Part shown: positions 8,437 to 17,089 of the stretch, in pieces
How the letters are laid out: every line of letters starts with the position of its first letter
Position numbering within the stretch: the first letter of the stretch is position 1
NCBI GenBank assembly: GCA_016710645.1
Contig: JADJVI010000017.1
Span: forward strand, 1 to 45,361
Direction of reading: 5' to 3'
Length of the DNA stretch: 45,361 bases
DNA from: Actinomycetales bacterium
GTDB taxonomy: Bacteria; Actinomycetota; Actinomycetes; Actinomycetales; Dermatophilaceae
Program-made: the position numbers and the translations under genes
The notes under the pieces: model-generated
What the model saw: only the letters and a program-made list of their open reading frames with translations
What the model was told of the DNA's origin: nothing
The model's database searches: none

Positions 8437-9477
8437 TCAGCTCTCGTCGCGGAGCATCCACACCCGCTGGAGTGGGACCCTCGCGCGGATGTCCTCCGGC
8501 AGACGCTCGTAGTTCCGCTGCAGAGCATCAATGACGTCCGTCGAGTCCCAAACTTTCACGCGGAACCTCTGGTGCTTCACCGCGTCCCTCGCCGGCTTGC
8601 TCAGGCCTGTCCAGGTGGCCAAGAGGCCGTAGTCGGCTCCATGCGTGCTCACGAGGCCGTTGAGCTGAGCAACGACCTCGGAGCCGATCTGCCCGGTCTT
8701 GACCTGCACGATCACCTTCGGCGATTCAAGCCCGAGCAATCCTCGACCCGCGGTGATGTCGATCCCACCATCGGCCCCGGGCGGAGCCTCATCCACTTCG
8801 AAGCCCTCGGCCCGGAGCAACTCGGCCACCAGGTGGGCGAAACCATGACCGGAGAACTCCTCCCCGATCCGAGTGGTGATCTGGTCGGCCGCGACCTCGG
8901 CCACGTTCGGCTTGGACTCCGGGTCGTCGACGACGTCCTCGGGGTGCTGAGTCGGAGTCGAAGGTGCAGTCCCTGCTCCCAGCGCACCCGGGTCCTCGCC
9001 GTGAACCAGCAGGTGCTCGAGCCGGGCGACAGCGTTGTTGCGACTGGGGGAGAAGATTGAGATGGCACTCCCCAGCGTGTAGAGCAGGTCCTGCTTGACT
9101 ACCGCTCGGGGGACGCGGTTCTGCCAGTCGACCGCGACGACATGGCGACAGTTGGGATCCTCCTGATCCGAAAGGTACTGGTAGCCGCCGGTCACTCGAC
9201 CCAGCGCGATCTCTCGAGTCGTCTTCATGGGGAGGACGAGGAGGTCACCGGGCTGAATGCGGTGTCTGAGTGCCCACATCTGGCCCGTGTAGCCGGCAAC
9301 CTTGCCGGCAGAGTCCGTTCCGAACGTCTCGGCGATGACCTCTTCGATCTCTGCCCGAGTCGTGAACGGTGAAAGATCCGGGACTTCCATCCACCCGCCG
9401 CCAGAGTGCCCCGTCTCCCAGGCCCAGTCGTCGCGCTCTCCGTACCGACCTGCCCTGACGACCCATGCGGCGCTCAT
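8437..9477 (-). CDS. Mrr-type restriction endonuclease with N-terminal PUA/EVE-like domain
   Basis: Predicted 346 residues starting MSAAWVVRAGRYGERDDWAW. The start is fixed by ATGA overlap with the Type ISP gene stop; a longer open frame upstream is only its shadow. N-terminal residues 1-120 (AWVVRAG, IQPGDLLVLPMK, EIALGRVTGGYQY) look like the PUA/EVE-like module fused to many Mrr proteins. The C-terminal Mrr domain has HLVAELLRAEGFEVDEA, then GADGGIDITAGRG (catalytic Asp) and VIVQVKTG (the Q-x-K motif). Such proteins usually cleave modified or foreign DNA (Type IV-like). Coupling to the Type ISP gene argues for coordinated restriction. Whether it cuts DNA methylated by a different system, or protects against modified phage, cannot be told. 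Confidence 0.85.
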   Translation of the reverse strand: MSAAWVVRAGRYGERDDWAWETGHSGGGWMEVPDLSPFTTRAEIEEVIAETFGTDSAGKVAGYTGQMWALRHRIQPGDLLVLPMKTTREIALGRVTGGYQYLSDQEDPNCRHVVAVDWQNRVPRAVVKQDLLYTLGSAISIFSPSRNNAVARLEHLLVHGEDPGALGAGTAPSTPTQHPEDVVDDPESKPNVAEVAADQITTRIGEEFSGHGFAHLVAELLRAEGFEVDEAPPGADGGIDITAGRGLLGLESPKVIVQVKTGQIGSEVVAQLNGLVSTHGADYGLLATWTGLSKPARDAVKHQRFRVKVWDSTDVIDALQRNYERLPEDIRARVPLQRVWMLRDES

Positions 9478-12400
9478 GTTGTCTCCGATCGGATATCGAG
9501 TGGCGGGAGTGCGTCGACGATCTTCAGCGTCTCGAGGCTGACCGTGACGATGCGGGCGAGCAGGTCGATGATGTAGCGCGGGTCGCCGACCTCGCGGGAC
9601 CAGTCGTTGGGGTCGTTGACGATCCCGGAGCCCTTGGGACCGCCGTCGACCTTGACCTGGTACCGGTCGAGGATCCATTCGATCGCCGACCGGCTGCCGA
9701 GCTGGTAGCGGTACGCCTCCTCCGGGATGCCGCTCAGAGTGATCCGTGAGTTGTAGACGACCGTCGAGCGGTCGGCCACGAGCTTCTTCGTCTCGGGGTC
9801 CCGGACCTTGGCGAAGGCCATCTTCTCGACGCGGAAGTGGTCGTATGCCGCGTCGCCCGTCGGCGCCGGATCGCCCAGTCCCGCAAGGGGATAGGGGTCG
9901 ACCGACTCGTAGCCGAGGTGCAGCTCGGAGAGTCGGCGGCCGGCTTGGACGTAGGGCCACGGGTCTGTCACGAGCGGGATGCGGGGGAGCATCTTCTTGA
10001 GGTCGGCCGCGTAGGTCTCGCGGTAGTCGGGGGAGTGGAGCAGCCCGTAGACGTAGAAGAAGATGTCGTCCTTCGTGATGCGGTCTCCGTATGCCGCGCG
10101 GAAGGTGGTCAACGCGTGGTCGGTGATGTTGTCGATCCGCCGGTAGCCGTCGATCACCTCGGCATCATCGTCATATGCCGTGTCGAGACTGAGCATCCCG
10201 TCCTCGGCCTCGACCTTCTCGTACCGCCACCGTGCGAAGAACTGTCCTGGGTTGCCCGCACCCCCCATGACGAGGTCTGGGACGGTGTCCACCATCAGGG
10301 TCTGGAAGGGCGCTGCAGAACCGGGGCCTGATGCCCAGAATCCCATGTTGTCGTGCACGCGCGTCGGGTAGAGGTCATTCAGCCGGTAGACCATGGCATT
10401 GAACTGCCGGTCAAAGTAGGTGTGCTGCTTGAGGAACGGCCGATAGACGCCGTCACGGAGCCGATCGTCGTTTGGCTTCAGGCGACGGCCCCGGGCGAAG
10501 TCCTGTTCGAGATTGCGGTTCCATGAAATGAGCGTTGAGTCCTTGATCGGACTTGTTTCGGAGGTGTGGCGAGCCACCAGCTCGTTGTAGTTGCTAGCCA
10601 TGCGGTGGACATTGTCCAGGACCTTATGGGCGCTGCTTCCGGTAACCCAGGCATCTCGGCCCGTTGCCAGACCTAATGAATAGAGGCCGAAGGCGGCCGG
10701 CCCCCGCTCCTTGTCGCCGATGGGGAGGAAGGTGCCGAAGTCCTTGCGGCGTTGGTTGAGCCAGTCACCGGCCGTGTTGGGGGTGATGGCGCGGGGGCGA
10801 AGGTTGCTGACCCGGGCGGTCGAGGCGACCCTAGTGAGCTTTTCCTCGCGGCTGAGGTAGTCGCCGATATCGGTGTAGTGGATCCGCGCCGGCCCGCTAC
10901 GTGCTGGGTCTTTAACCAATATCGTCACCGCGACCGTTGCACGTGAGCCGCCGCCAAAGACCTTGCCCCCTTCTTTCCGGGACTGCTCGCCTGCGGTCCG
11001 TTGATTGCCGCGGAGGTTGAGGATGTGCATGTCGCTGAACTCGTCGGCCAAGGTGAGGCGCATGCCGTCGGCGCTGTTGGAGTCGAGCCAGCCACCGTTC
11101 GTCACGAAGGCGACGACGCCGCGATCGGCAATCCGGAGTGAGGCCCACTTGATGGCGCGGATATAGCCGTCGTAGAGGGTGCGTTTGGACGCCGCTGATG
11201 ACCGTTCGCCATAGGTTCGCTCGATTGCGGCGTCGAGGGTGGGGTAAGACTCGTTGGCGTTGTCGTCGTTGGCCGATCCCTGACCCACGGAGTACGGCGG
11301 ATTCCCGACGATAACTTGAATGTCCAACGCCTTGAGCCGTTCGAGGCGCGCGTTGTTCTGAACGAAGACGGTGGTGTCGAGGGTGTCGCCTTCCTCCCAT
11401 GACTGGAAGGTGTCCGTGAGGATGAGGCCGGGGAAGGGCTCGTAGTCGCCGGGATCGCCAAGCTCGCCGCGGAGGTCCTGGTAGGTCGTCTCGATGTTGA
11501 CGGCGGCGATGTAGTAGGCGAGGAGCAGGATTTCGTTGGCGTGCAGCTCGTGCGCGTACTTGCGGGCGAGGTCCTTCGGTTCGATGAGCCCGAGTTGGAG
11601 CAACCTGGTGATGAAGGTGCCGGTCCCCACGAAGCCGTCGAGGATGTGGACGCCTTCGTCGGTAAGGCCCTGGCCGAAGTGCTCTCGCAGCACGTCGTCG
11701 GCCGAGCGGAGGATGAAGTCGACGATCTCGACCGGGGTGTAGACGATGCCAAGCTTGTCGACCGTCTTCTTGAAGGCGGTGGCGAAGAAGGTGTCATAGA
11801 GCTGGACGATGAGCTTCTGCCGGCCCTCGGCCGTGTCGACGCCTTGCACCCGCATGCGGACCGAGTCGTAGAACTTCTCGAGAGAGTGGTTCTCGTCGTC
11901 AAGGTTGTGCTCGTCGAGCGCGACCAGCATCCGCTCCATGGTCTGGGCGACGGGGTTGTGTGCGGCGAAGTCGTAGCCGCCGAAGAGGGCCTCGAAGACC
12001 GGCCGGGTGATGAGGTGCTGGGCCAGCATGTCGATGGCATCGCCGCGGGTGATGCCGTCGTTGAGGTTGCCGCGTAGGCCGGTGAGGAACCGGTCGAACT
12101 CCGCTGTGACAGTGCTGTTCCCGCCATCGAGCAGGGCTGTGATGCGGGTGATGTGCCGCTGAGCGATGTCGGCGATGTCTTTGGCCCAGTCCTCCCAATA
12201 CCGCCGGGATCCGACCTTGGCGACGACTTTGGCGTAGATCGCCTCACGCCACTCGTCGAGGAACGTCAGTGCGAGAGTCCCTTGGCTGCCGGTCGAGTCG
12301 CCGTCTGATTCACCGCGGCTGTCGGGGCCGGGGACGCCGATGACGTTGATCCTGTCGTCGCGCTGCTTGACCAGCTCGATCCGGTTGACCATCGCGTTGA

Positions 12401-14306
12401 AGCGTTCGTCGTGCGCGCGGAGAGCCTGCAGGACTTCCCACACCGCGGCATACCGCTTGTTGTCCCTCAATGCCTGCTCGGGGGTCATCCCGGCAGGGAT
12501 GCCGACCGGAAGGATGATGTAGCCGTACTGCTTCCCCGGCGCCTTGCGCATGACTCGGCCCACTGACTGCACGATGTCGACAACCGACTTGCGCGGCGAG
12601 AGGAACATGACCGCGTCGAGGGCGGGAACGTCCACACCCTCGGACAGGCAGCGGGCGTTGGTGAGGATGCGGCATACGCCGTCGGGGACGTCGGCGCGGA
12701 GCCAGTCCAGGCGGGTGTTGCGCTCGAGCGCGTTGAAGGTGCCATCGACGTGCTGGATCTCGCAGGACAGGACCGGGTCGCCGGCGGCGTCGTCGAGGTC
12801 GTGCGCCGCGGCATACTGCCTCACCGTCTCGGCGAAGAGGGACTCGATGTGCTTGGAGTCCTTGATCGTGCCGGCGAAGGCGACCGCGCGCCGCATGGGG
12901 GCCGGGTCGGCCTCGAAGGAGTGCTCGGCTGAGCCGCGCTTGGCCAGGCCGTTCCAGCAGCCGACGATCTTGGCGGCGTCGTCGAGGCGCAGCTCGTTGC
13001 CTTCGTCGGCGAGTTGGAGTTGGAAGGTGCGGGAGACGGCCGTCTCGTCGACGGCAAGGACGAGGACCTTGTAGTCGGCGAGGAGGTCCTGAGCGACGGC
13101 TTCGCCGAAGCCGAGGCGGTGCAGTTCCTCGCCGAAGAGGTCTTCGTTGTCCATGGACGCGAGGACGGCGCTGGCCTCACCGGCCTTGGCCTTGGACGCG
13201 TCGTCGTAGATCCGGGGCGTGGCCGTCATGTAGAGCCGCTTGTCGCCGCGGATGTATGCCGGGTCGTGGATCCGCACGAAGGCGGACTCGTTCTCTCCGG
13301 CGAGGGTCGTGCCCGTCGTCCGGTGGGCCTCATCGCAGACGATGAGGTCGAAGGCGGGCAGGTCGCCTTGGCTCTGGGCCTGGGCGACGACGTCGATGGA
13401 CTGGTAGGTCGCGAAGACGACGGTCATCGAGTCGGTCTCGCCGACTGCCTGGGTCCAGCGGGACTCGAGGACAGCGATGTTTGTCGTCGAGGGGAGGGCG
13501 AGGTCGACCGCGGAGATGTCCTCGTTGGTGGCTTTGGAGCGGGCGGTGGCCTTGCGATCCGAGCAGACGGCGAGGGAGGCGAGGGGCACCTCGGCCTCGG
13601 TGGCCCACTCACGGAGGGTCTGCGACAGCAGGCTGATCGAGGGGACCAGGAAGAGGACGCTGCCACCAGCGCCGACGAGTTGCTCGGCCAGCCGGAGGGA
13701 CGTGAAGGTCTTGCCGGTGCCGCACGCCATGATCAACTTGCCGCGGTCCGCGGTGGCGAGGCCGCGGCATACGTCCTCGATGGCCTTCGTCTGGTGCGGC
13801 CGAAGCTTCTTCTTGTCGGTGACCGGGAGCGCTTCGGGGGTGGCCCAGTCGAAGGCGTCCCAGTCGATCGTCGACGCCTCGAGGTCGGCGAGCCCGATGC
13901 GACGGACCGGGACCTGCTGGCCCTGGATCGCGTCCTCGGCATGGGCGTTCCACTTGTCCGTGGTCGAGACGATGATCCGCTGGGTGAAGCCCTCCTTGCC
14001 CGACGCGGAGAGGAACGTGTCGATGTCGGGCTTGGAGATCGTCGAGTTCGGGTCGAAGAACTTGCACTGGATCGCCACGTTGCCGCCCGTCAGGCGGTCG
14101 ACGGCGACAATGTCGATGCCGGTGTCGTGCTTGCCGCCGCGGTCCGGCCAGTCCTGCCAGAGCCACACGTCGCTGAACTGCTCGGCATAGACCGGGTCGG
14201 TGCGAAGGAACTGGGCCATCAGCCGCTCGAGCTTGCTGCCCTTGTCGGCGTTGGATGTCGACTGCCCGTCGAGTTCCTCCAGCACCTCGTAGATCGACGT
14301 CGACAT
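9474..14306 (-). CDS. Type ISP restriction-modification enzyme (nuclease-helicase-methyltransferase)
   Basis: A single 1,610-residue polypeptide, close to the roughly 1,580 of LlaBIII-type enzymes. Residues 55-85 hold an Mrr-like nuclease with HDTGIDIVAVD (Asp 65) and AIQCKFF (Q-x-K, Lys 82). The superfamily 2 motor follows: LRPHQTKAIEDV, Walker A MACGTGKT (about 193-200), DEAH (325-328), TATPR (361-365) and a C-terminal motor half with SEGVDVPALD and QSVGRVMRK. The N6-adenine methyltransferase has FVGTGTF (motif I, about 890) and VGNPPYS (motif IV, about 1000). The remaining 500 or so residues would be the target recognition domain. Established role: it methylates one strand of an asymmetric site, and two converging motors on unmodified DNA trigger cleavage. 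No frameshift is seen. Seven copies of the GGCATAC word lie within it. Confidence 0.93.
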   Translation of the reverse strand: MSTSIYEVLEELDGQSTSNADKGSKLERLMAQFLRTDPVYAEQFSDVWLWQDWPDRGGKHDTGIDIVAVDRLTGGNVAIQCKFFDPNSTISKPDIDTFLSASGKEGFTQRIIVSTTDKWNAHAEDAIQGQQVPVRRIGLADLEASTIDWDAFDWATPEALPVTDKKKLRPHQTKAIEDVCRGLATADRGKLIMACGTGKTFTSLRLAEQLVGAGGSVLFLVPSISLLSQTLREWATEAEVPLASLAVCSDRKATARSKATNEDISAVDLALPSTTNIAVLESRWTQAVGETDSMTVVFATYQSIDVVAQAQSQGDLPAFDLIVCDEAHRTTGTTLAGENESAFVRIHDPAYIRGDKRLYMTATPRIYDDASKAKAGEASAVLASMDNEDLFGEELHRLGFGEAVAQDLLADYKVLVLAVDETAVSRTFQLQLADEGNELRLDDAAKIVGCWNGLAKRGSAEHSFEADPAPMRRAVAFAGTIKDSKHIESLFAETVRQYAAAHDLDDAAGDPVLSCEIQHVDGTFNALERNTRLDWLRADVPDGVCRILTNARCLSEGVDVPALDAVMFLSPRKSVVDIVQSVGRVMRKAPGKQYGYIILPVGIPAGMTPEQALRDNKRYAAVWEVLQALRAHDERFNAMVNRIELVKQRDDRINVIGVPGPDSRGESDGDSTGSQGTLALTFLDEWREAIYAKVVAKVGSRRYWEDWAKDIADIAQRHITRITALLDGGNSTVTAEFDRFLTGLRGNLNDGITRGDAIDMLAQHLITRPVFEALFGGYDFAAHNPVAQTMERMLVALDEHNLDDENHSLEKFYDSVRMRVQGVDTAEGRQKLIVQLYDTFFATAFKKTVDKLGIVYTPVEIVDFILRSADDVLREHFGQGLTDEGVHILDGFVGTGTFITRLLQLGLIEPKDLARKYAHELHANEILLLAYYIAAVNIETTYQDLRGELGDPGDYEPFPGLILTDTFQSWEEGDTLDTTVFVQNNARLERLKALDIQVIVGNPPYSVGQGSANDDNANESYPTLDAAIERTYGERSSAASKRTLYDGYIRAIKWASLRIADRGVVAFVTNGGWLDSNSADGMRLTLADEFSDMHILNLRGNQRTAGEQSRKEGGKVFGGGSRATVAVTILVKDPARSGPARIHYTDIGDYLSREEKLTRVASTARVSNLRPRAITPNTAGDWLNQRRKDFGTFLPIGDKERGPAAFGLYSLGLATGRDAWVTGSSAHKVLDNVHRMASNYNELVARHTSETSPIKDSTLISWNRNLEQDFARGRRLKPNDDRLRDGVYRPFLKQHTYFDRQFNAMVYRLNDLYPTRVHDNMGFWASGPGSAAPFQTLMVDTVPDLVMGGAGNPGQFFARWRYEKVEAEDGMLSLDTAYDDDAEVIDGYRRIDNITDHALTTFRAAYGDRITKDDIFFYVYGLLHSPDYRETYAADLKKMLPRIPLVTDPWPYVQAGRRLSELHLGYESVDPYPLAGLGDPAPTGDAAYDHFRVEKMAFAKVRDPETKKLVADRSTVVYNSRITLSGIPEEAYRYQLGSRSAIEWILDRYQVKVDGGPKGSGIVNDPNDWSREVGDPRYIIDLLARIVTVSLETLKIVDALPPLDIRSETT

Positions 14307-14320
14307 GGGTCGATCCTGCC

Positions 14321-14683
14321 CTACGTCGTCGTGTCGATCGGGTCGGCCTCGCCGGACTGACTCTCGGCCAGCTGGCGCATGCGCCGAGCCTCGCGCTTGG
14401 TAAGGGTGATGCCTGACCAGGCGACGGCGTCGTCGAGAGTCAGGTGCTCTACGCGCGTGAGCTCGATGAGGACATCACCGACGCGCCGGTCCCAGCGTTG
14501 TATTGCTTCGTCGCGACGAGCCAACGTGACCGCAAGTTTGGTCGCGAGCCGACTGATGCGTTGGTCTCGTTGCGCTGCGGCGATGCGGGCTCTCATCGCA
14601 GGGTCCATGGCCCGGCGCCGTGCCCGCTGTCGTGCCGCCTGCTGTGAGGTCAACTCGATCACGCTCCTTCGTCCGCTGGCCAT
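14321..14683 (-). CDS. Small basic helical protein upstream of the Type ISP gene
   Basis: About 120 residues if started at ATG 14683; GTG at 14662 or TTG at 14656, following a GAAGGAG site, are alternatives. The open frame extends further upstream, but that part looks non-coding. The protein is rich in Arg and Ala and mostly helical: ARQRARRRAMDPAMRARIAAA, then LATKLAVTLARRDEAIQRWDRR, then DAVAWSGITLTKREARRMRQ (split by loops). It may bind DNA or the enzyme. The stop is 14 bases before the Type ISP start, so the three genes 14321-8437 form one operon. I do not recognise a family. A regulator (controller-like) or accessory specificity factor would fit, but nothing proves it. Confidence 0.6.
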   Translation of the reverse strand: MASGRRSVIELTSQQAARQRARRRAMDPAMRARIAAAQRDQRISRLATKLAVTLARRDEAIQRWDRRVGDVLIELTRVEHLTLDDAVAWSGITLTKREARRMRQLAESQSGEADPIDTTT

Positions 14684-14833
14684 TTGCTGGCTGCTCACTC
14701 CGAAAGCGGAGTGAGCGCCTCCGCGGTTCACTCGGCCGCACGTTCGACGGACCCACGATTTGTGCTCAAACGATGTCAGACACACCTCTTGCATTCGCGG
14801 AGTCGCGTCATTTCGCTGTGATGTAATGAACAA

Positions 14834-15277
14834 ATGGAATCGTCAGTCGAGCCGGCGGACGATCGGGCGGTTGCTCGCAAGTCCCCCCGCGCGCCGGGGC
14901 AGGTCCTGGAATGCGGCTGGTGTGGCGGGCCCGTCATCGTCCAAGTCCGCGGTCGCATGCCGAAGTGGTGTTCCTCGACCTGCCGAACGCGGGCATCCGA
15001 ACGGCGCCGGGCCGCAGCCGACGGGCTCGCTGCGGTGAAGGTTCTCGAGCGAGACGTCGAGCGGATCAAGACGGTCACGGTCGTTCAGCACCACACGCGC
15101 AAGGTTGAAGTTGAGGCGGTGCGGTGGCCGTCGGCGACGAGCGATTGGGTGACGGCCATCCAGGATCTGACGCGCCGTGTCGAGGCGGGTCGGGTCTACG
15201 ACCGAGACCTTGAGTCGTTGGCCGGAGCCGTCAACGATCTGGTCGGTGCGTTGGTCCGGCGCGGCCGGCGTCGTTGA
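14834..15277 (+). CDS. Small zinc-ribbon-like hypothetical protein
   Basis: 147 residues from ATG 14834, divergent from the restriction operon. Residues about 27-55 hold CGWCGGP and WCSSTCRTRASERRR, a Cys-x2-Cys and Cys-x3-Cys pair that should bind one zinc, like the short zinc ribbons of small actinobacterial and phage proteins. The rest is helical and charged (AAVKVLERDVERIK; DLTRRVEAGRVYDRDLESL) and ends in a basic VRRGRRR tail, suggesting nucleic-acid contact. It could be a regulator of the neighbouring restriction operon because it shares the divergent intergenic region (14684-14833). Function unknown. Confidence 0.65.
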   Translation: MESSVEPADDRAVARKSPRAPGQVLECGWCGGPVIVQVRGRMPKWCSSTCRTRASERRRAAADGLAAVKVLERDVERIKTVTVVQHHTRKVEVEAVRWPSATSDWVTAIQDLTRRVEAGRVYDRDLESLAGAVNDLVGALVRRGRRR

Positions 15278-15379
15278 GCGTTCACGCCACGAGGTGGCAG
15301 CGGCACGGTACGGTTGGGCGGAGCGTTGTCGGTGGTCGATGGAACACTCGCTGAAACCGGACAGGGAGGAGACCAGGGT

Positions 15380-15589
15380 ATGTCCACTATTTCTCACAGC
15401 TCGGGCCACTCGGTTTTTGTCGTTCCGCGTGGCCGGGTCCGATCCGAGATTCAACGCCTTGAGAGTGATGCGGGGATGAGCAGTGCGAAGCTCCGCCGGA
15501 AGGCTCGTGAGTATCGGCTCGACGCGCGTCGTCGCAAGATCCTTGAGCGCATCGACGGCCTCGAGTGGCTCGCTCGACAAGGTGAGTGA
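15380..15589 (+). CDS. Small protein, first gene of a coupled pair
   Basis: 69 residues. The start ATG 15380 is chosen because an AGGGAGGAGACC site lies 8-16 bases before it, while the open frame upstream has no such support. The sequence begins with a short beta-like part (HSVFVVPRGR) followed by charged helices (VRSEIQRLESDAGMSSAKL; YRLDARRRKILERIDGLEWL). The size, charge and 8-base overlap with the next gene (GTGAGTGA) resemble antitoxin-toxin or small regulator-effector pairs. I do not recognise the family, and no HTH is certain. Confidence 0.6.
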   Translation: MSTISHSSGHSVFVVPRGRVRSEIQRLESDAGMSSAKLRRKAREYRLDARRRKILERIDGLEWLARQGE

Positions 15590-16316
15590 ATCCAACTTGA
15601 GGGAGCTCGCGGACACGTTCGCGAGCGAGCTCACCCAGACCCTGGCCACAGTCGCTCGGCCAGGGTCTGACTCTGTAGTCTTCGAGGCCGTCCTTCTTGA
15701 GGATTCGCCTGACGTGGCCTTTGTTCAGCAGGCAGGCTCTGCAGCCCTGGAGCTCTGCACGCGAGAGGGCCCCCTGCTGGATCTGGAGGCGAGCTATAGG
15801 TGCCGCCGTAGCCAGCACCGAAACTTCTTGGCCGTCGTCGAATCCAAGGTTCGCGTTACTCCCCACGGCGCGACCGAGCCCTTGGTGCGATATGAGTTCC
15901 TTGAGACGCCGCATGGCATACCTGCAGCCCATGTTCAGGTGCATGGCGACCATCCCACCTGGATAGGTGTGTTCGAGTCGATCTCAGGAACCCGTCGGGC
16001 CCGTAAGCACCGGAGACGTCAGCGCGTGAGCGACCTTCACTTTCCTGTTGGTGGTCGGCGCTTCCGGCCCTGCCTCGAGGACGTGCTTGAGATGCTCATC
16101 TTGGAGTTCAACGTCGTCCCCTCTCCTGATCAGGAGACAGCTCTTGAGGCTCTGCGGGCAGGTCGGGCCGCTTGGCGAGCGCATCAATTGGGAGCGGCGG
16201 TCGCGGACAACCCGGCGGTGGCGGTACGCGTCCTGACACAACTCGGCTACGAGGTCATATGGCGAGGTCAGCGTAGCGAGCCCGAGGCGCGAGTGGATCG
16301 GCTGAGAGAGTTGTAG
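15582..16316 (+). CDS. Hypothetical effector-like protein, second gene of a coupled pair
   Basis: 244 residues from GTG 15582, which overlaps the end of the 69-residue gene; a longer ORF from 15483 is open, but its extra N-terminus is the other gene's shadow. Visible features are an alternating hydrophobic middle region (FLAVVESKVRVTP; LVRYEFLET), a His-rich strand (AAHVQVHGDHPTW), and RVSDLHFPVGGRRFRPCLED followed by VLEMLILEFNVV. The C-terminus is helical (AWRAHQLGAAVADNPAVAVRVL). The His strand and the DLHFPVGG-type motif look like conserved active-site or ligand positions, but I cannot name the family. A loose resemblance to the layout of TumE-type toxins (H-x-H, then aromatic strand and helix) is noted without claiming homology. 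Confidence 0.6.
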   Translation: MSESNLRELADTFASELTQTLATVARPGSDSVVFEAVLLEDSPDVAFVQQAGSAALELCTREGPLLDLEASYRCRRSQHRNFLAVVESKVRVTPHGATEPLVRYEFLETPHGIPAAHVQVHGDHPTWIGVFESISGTRRARKHRRRQRVSDLHFPVGGRRFRPCLEDVLEMLILEFNVVPSPDQETALEALRAGRAAWRAHQLGAAVADNPAVAVRVLTQLGYEVIWRGQRSEPEARVDRLREL

Positions 16317-16806
16317 GCATAGATGTGGGAATCCCTCCCAAAGAGCCGACCTTGCGTTGATTCCAGCCCACGCCGTCTGGCCTGCCCTCGGTTGAGGAGC
16401 AGGCTGTTCGCGAACCTGCAGCAGGTGTGGCCACAACCGCCCTGCAGGCGACCCGCGCCGGTTCGGGGGTCTCGAAGATCAATCACCGGGGGCGTCGATC
16501 GTTTTGGTGTCGCGGCTGAGGCCCTGTCCAGCGCCGCGTCGAGCGTCGAGGGCTACGCCATGGACCACCACCCGCCCAACGCCTGGGCAGAGCGACACAA
16601 GCGATGACGCGAGGGGACAGGGCGCACGCCAGCCAGGAGCTCGACGCCCTTCACGGGCGGAGCGTCCACGGCTACCATTGACGTCACGTCAGCACCTCGA
16701 GATTGCTGTCGTCCGACCCCCGGAGGTTGCCGCCTCGCGGGGGTCTTACCTGTTCGCGACCGGTGCTCTTATGCCGCACTTGTGCCCGAGGGCGGGGGAA
16801 GCGAAA
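16317..16806. other. Element right end without a supported gene; one strong hairpin
   Basis: About 0.5 kb between the last cargo gene and the tRNA. Open frames here have no recognisable domain. GACCCCC (16718-16724) pairs with GGGGGTC about 20 bases on, followed by only TT, so it is a weak terminator at best. A GGGGACAGGGC word at 16613 resembles GAGGACAGGGC at 5118 near the other end of the element. These could be arm-type integrase sites, but the match is short. Confidence 0.4.
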
Positions 16807-16839
16807 GGGCTCTGACCGCGTTTCCGCAGGTCAGAGCCC
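16803..16839 (-). terminator. Terminator of tRNA-Pro
   Basis: An 11-bp perfect stem, GGGCTCTGACC (16807-16817) with its complement (16829-16839), begins 11 bases beyond the tRNA CCA end on the minus strand. It is followed on that strand by a short TTTC. A decayed version of the same structure is at 1996-2040. Confidence 0.7.
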
Positions 16840-16849
16840 AAAAGCCAAC

Positions 16850-16926
<77 letters not shown>

Positions 16927-17089
16927 TGGCCCGCGAGCACCCAAGGGCGTTCACGGCAGCAGGGGAGAGGATAGCCGACCGCAGCCACCAGCCACGAATC
17001 GGCCCGCCCTACGGTCATCCGACCCATCCGACCCATCCCACCCTCCGGCCAGCAGCCGCCCCGCCAGCCGCCGCCGCAACCTGCCGCGA

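Noticed and set aside
8437..9960. Longer 507-codon form of the Mrr protein
   Set aside because: The extra N-terminus overlaps the Type ISP gene out of frame. The ATGA overlap start at 9477 matches the domain start.
13014..14360. Long plus-strand open frame of 448 codons
   Set aside because: It lies wholly antisense to the Type ISP gene. It is the usual high-GC shadow, without any motif.
16323..16607. Open frame of 94 codons near attR
   Set aside because: No recognisable sequence and no ribosome site; probably chance in the element end.
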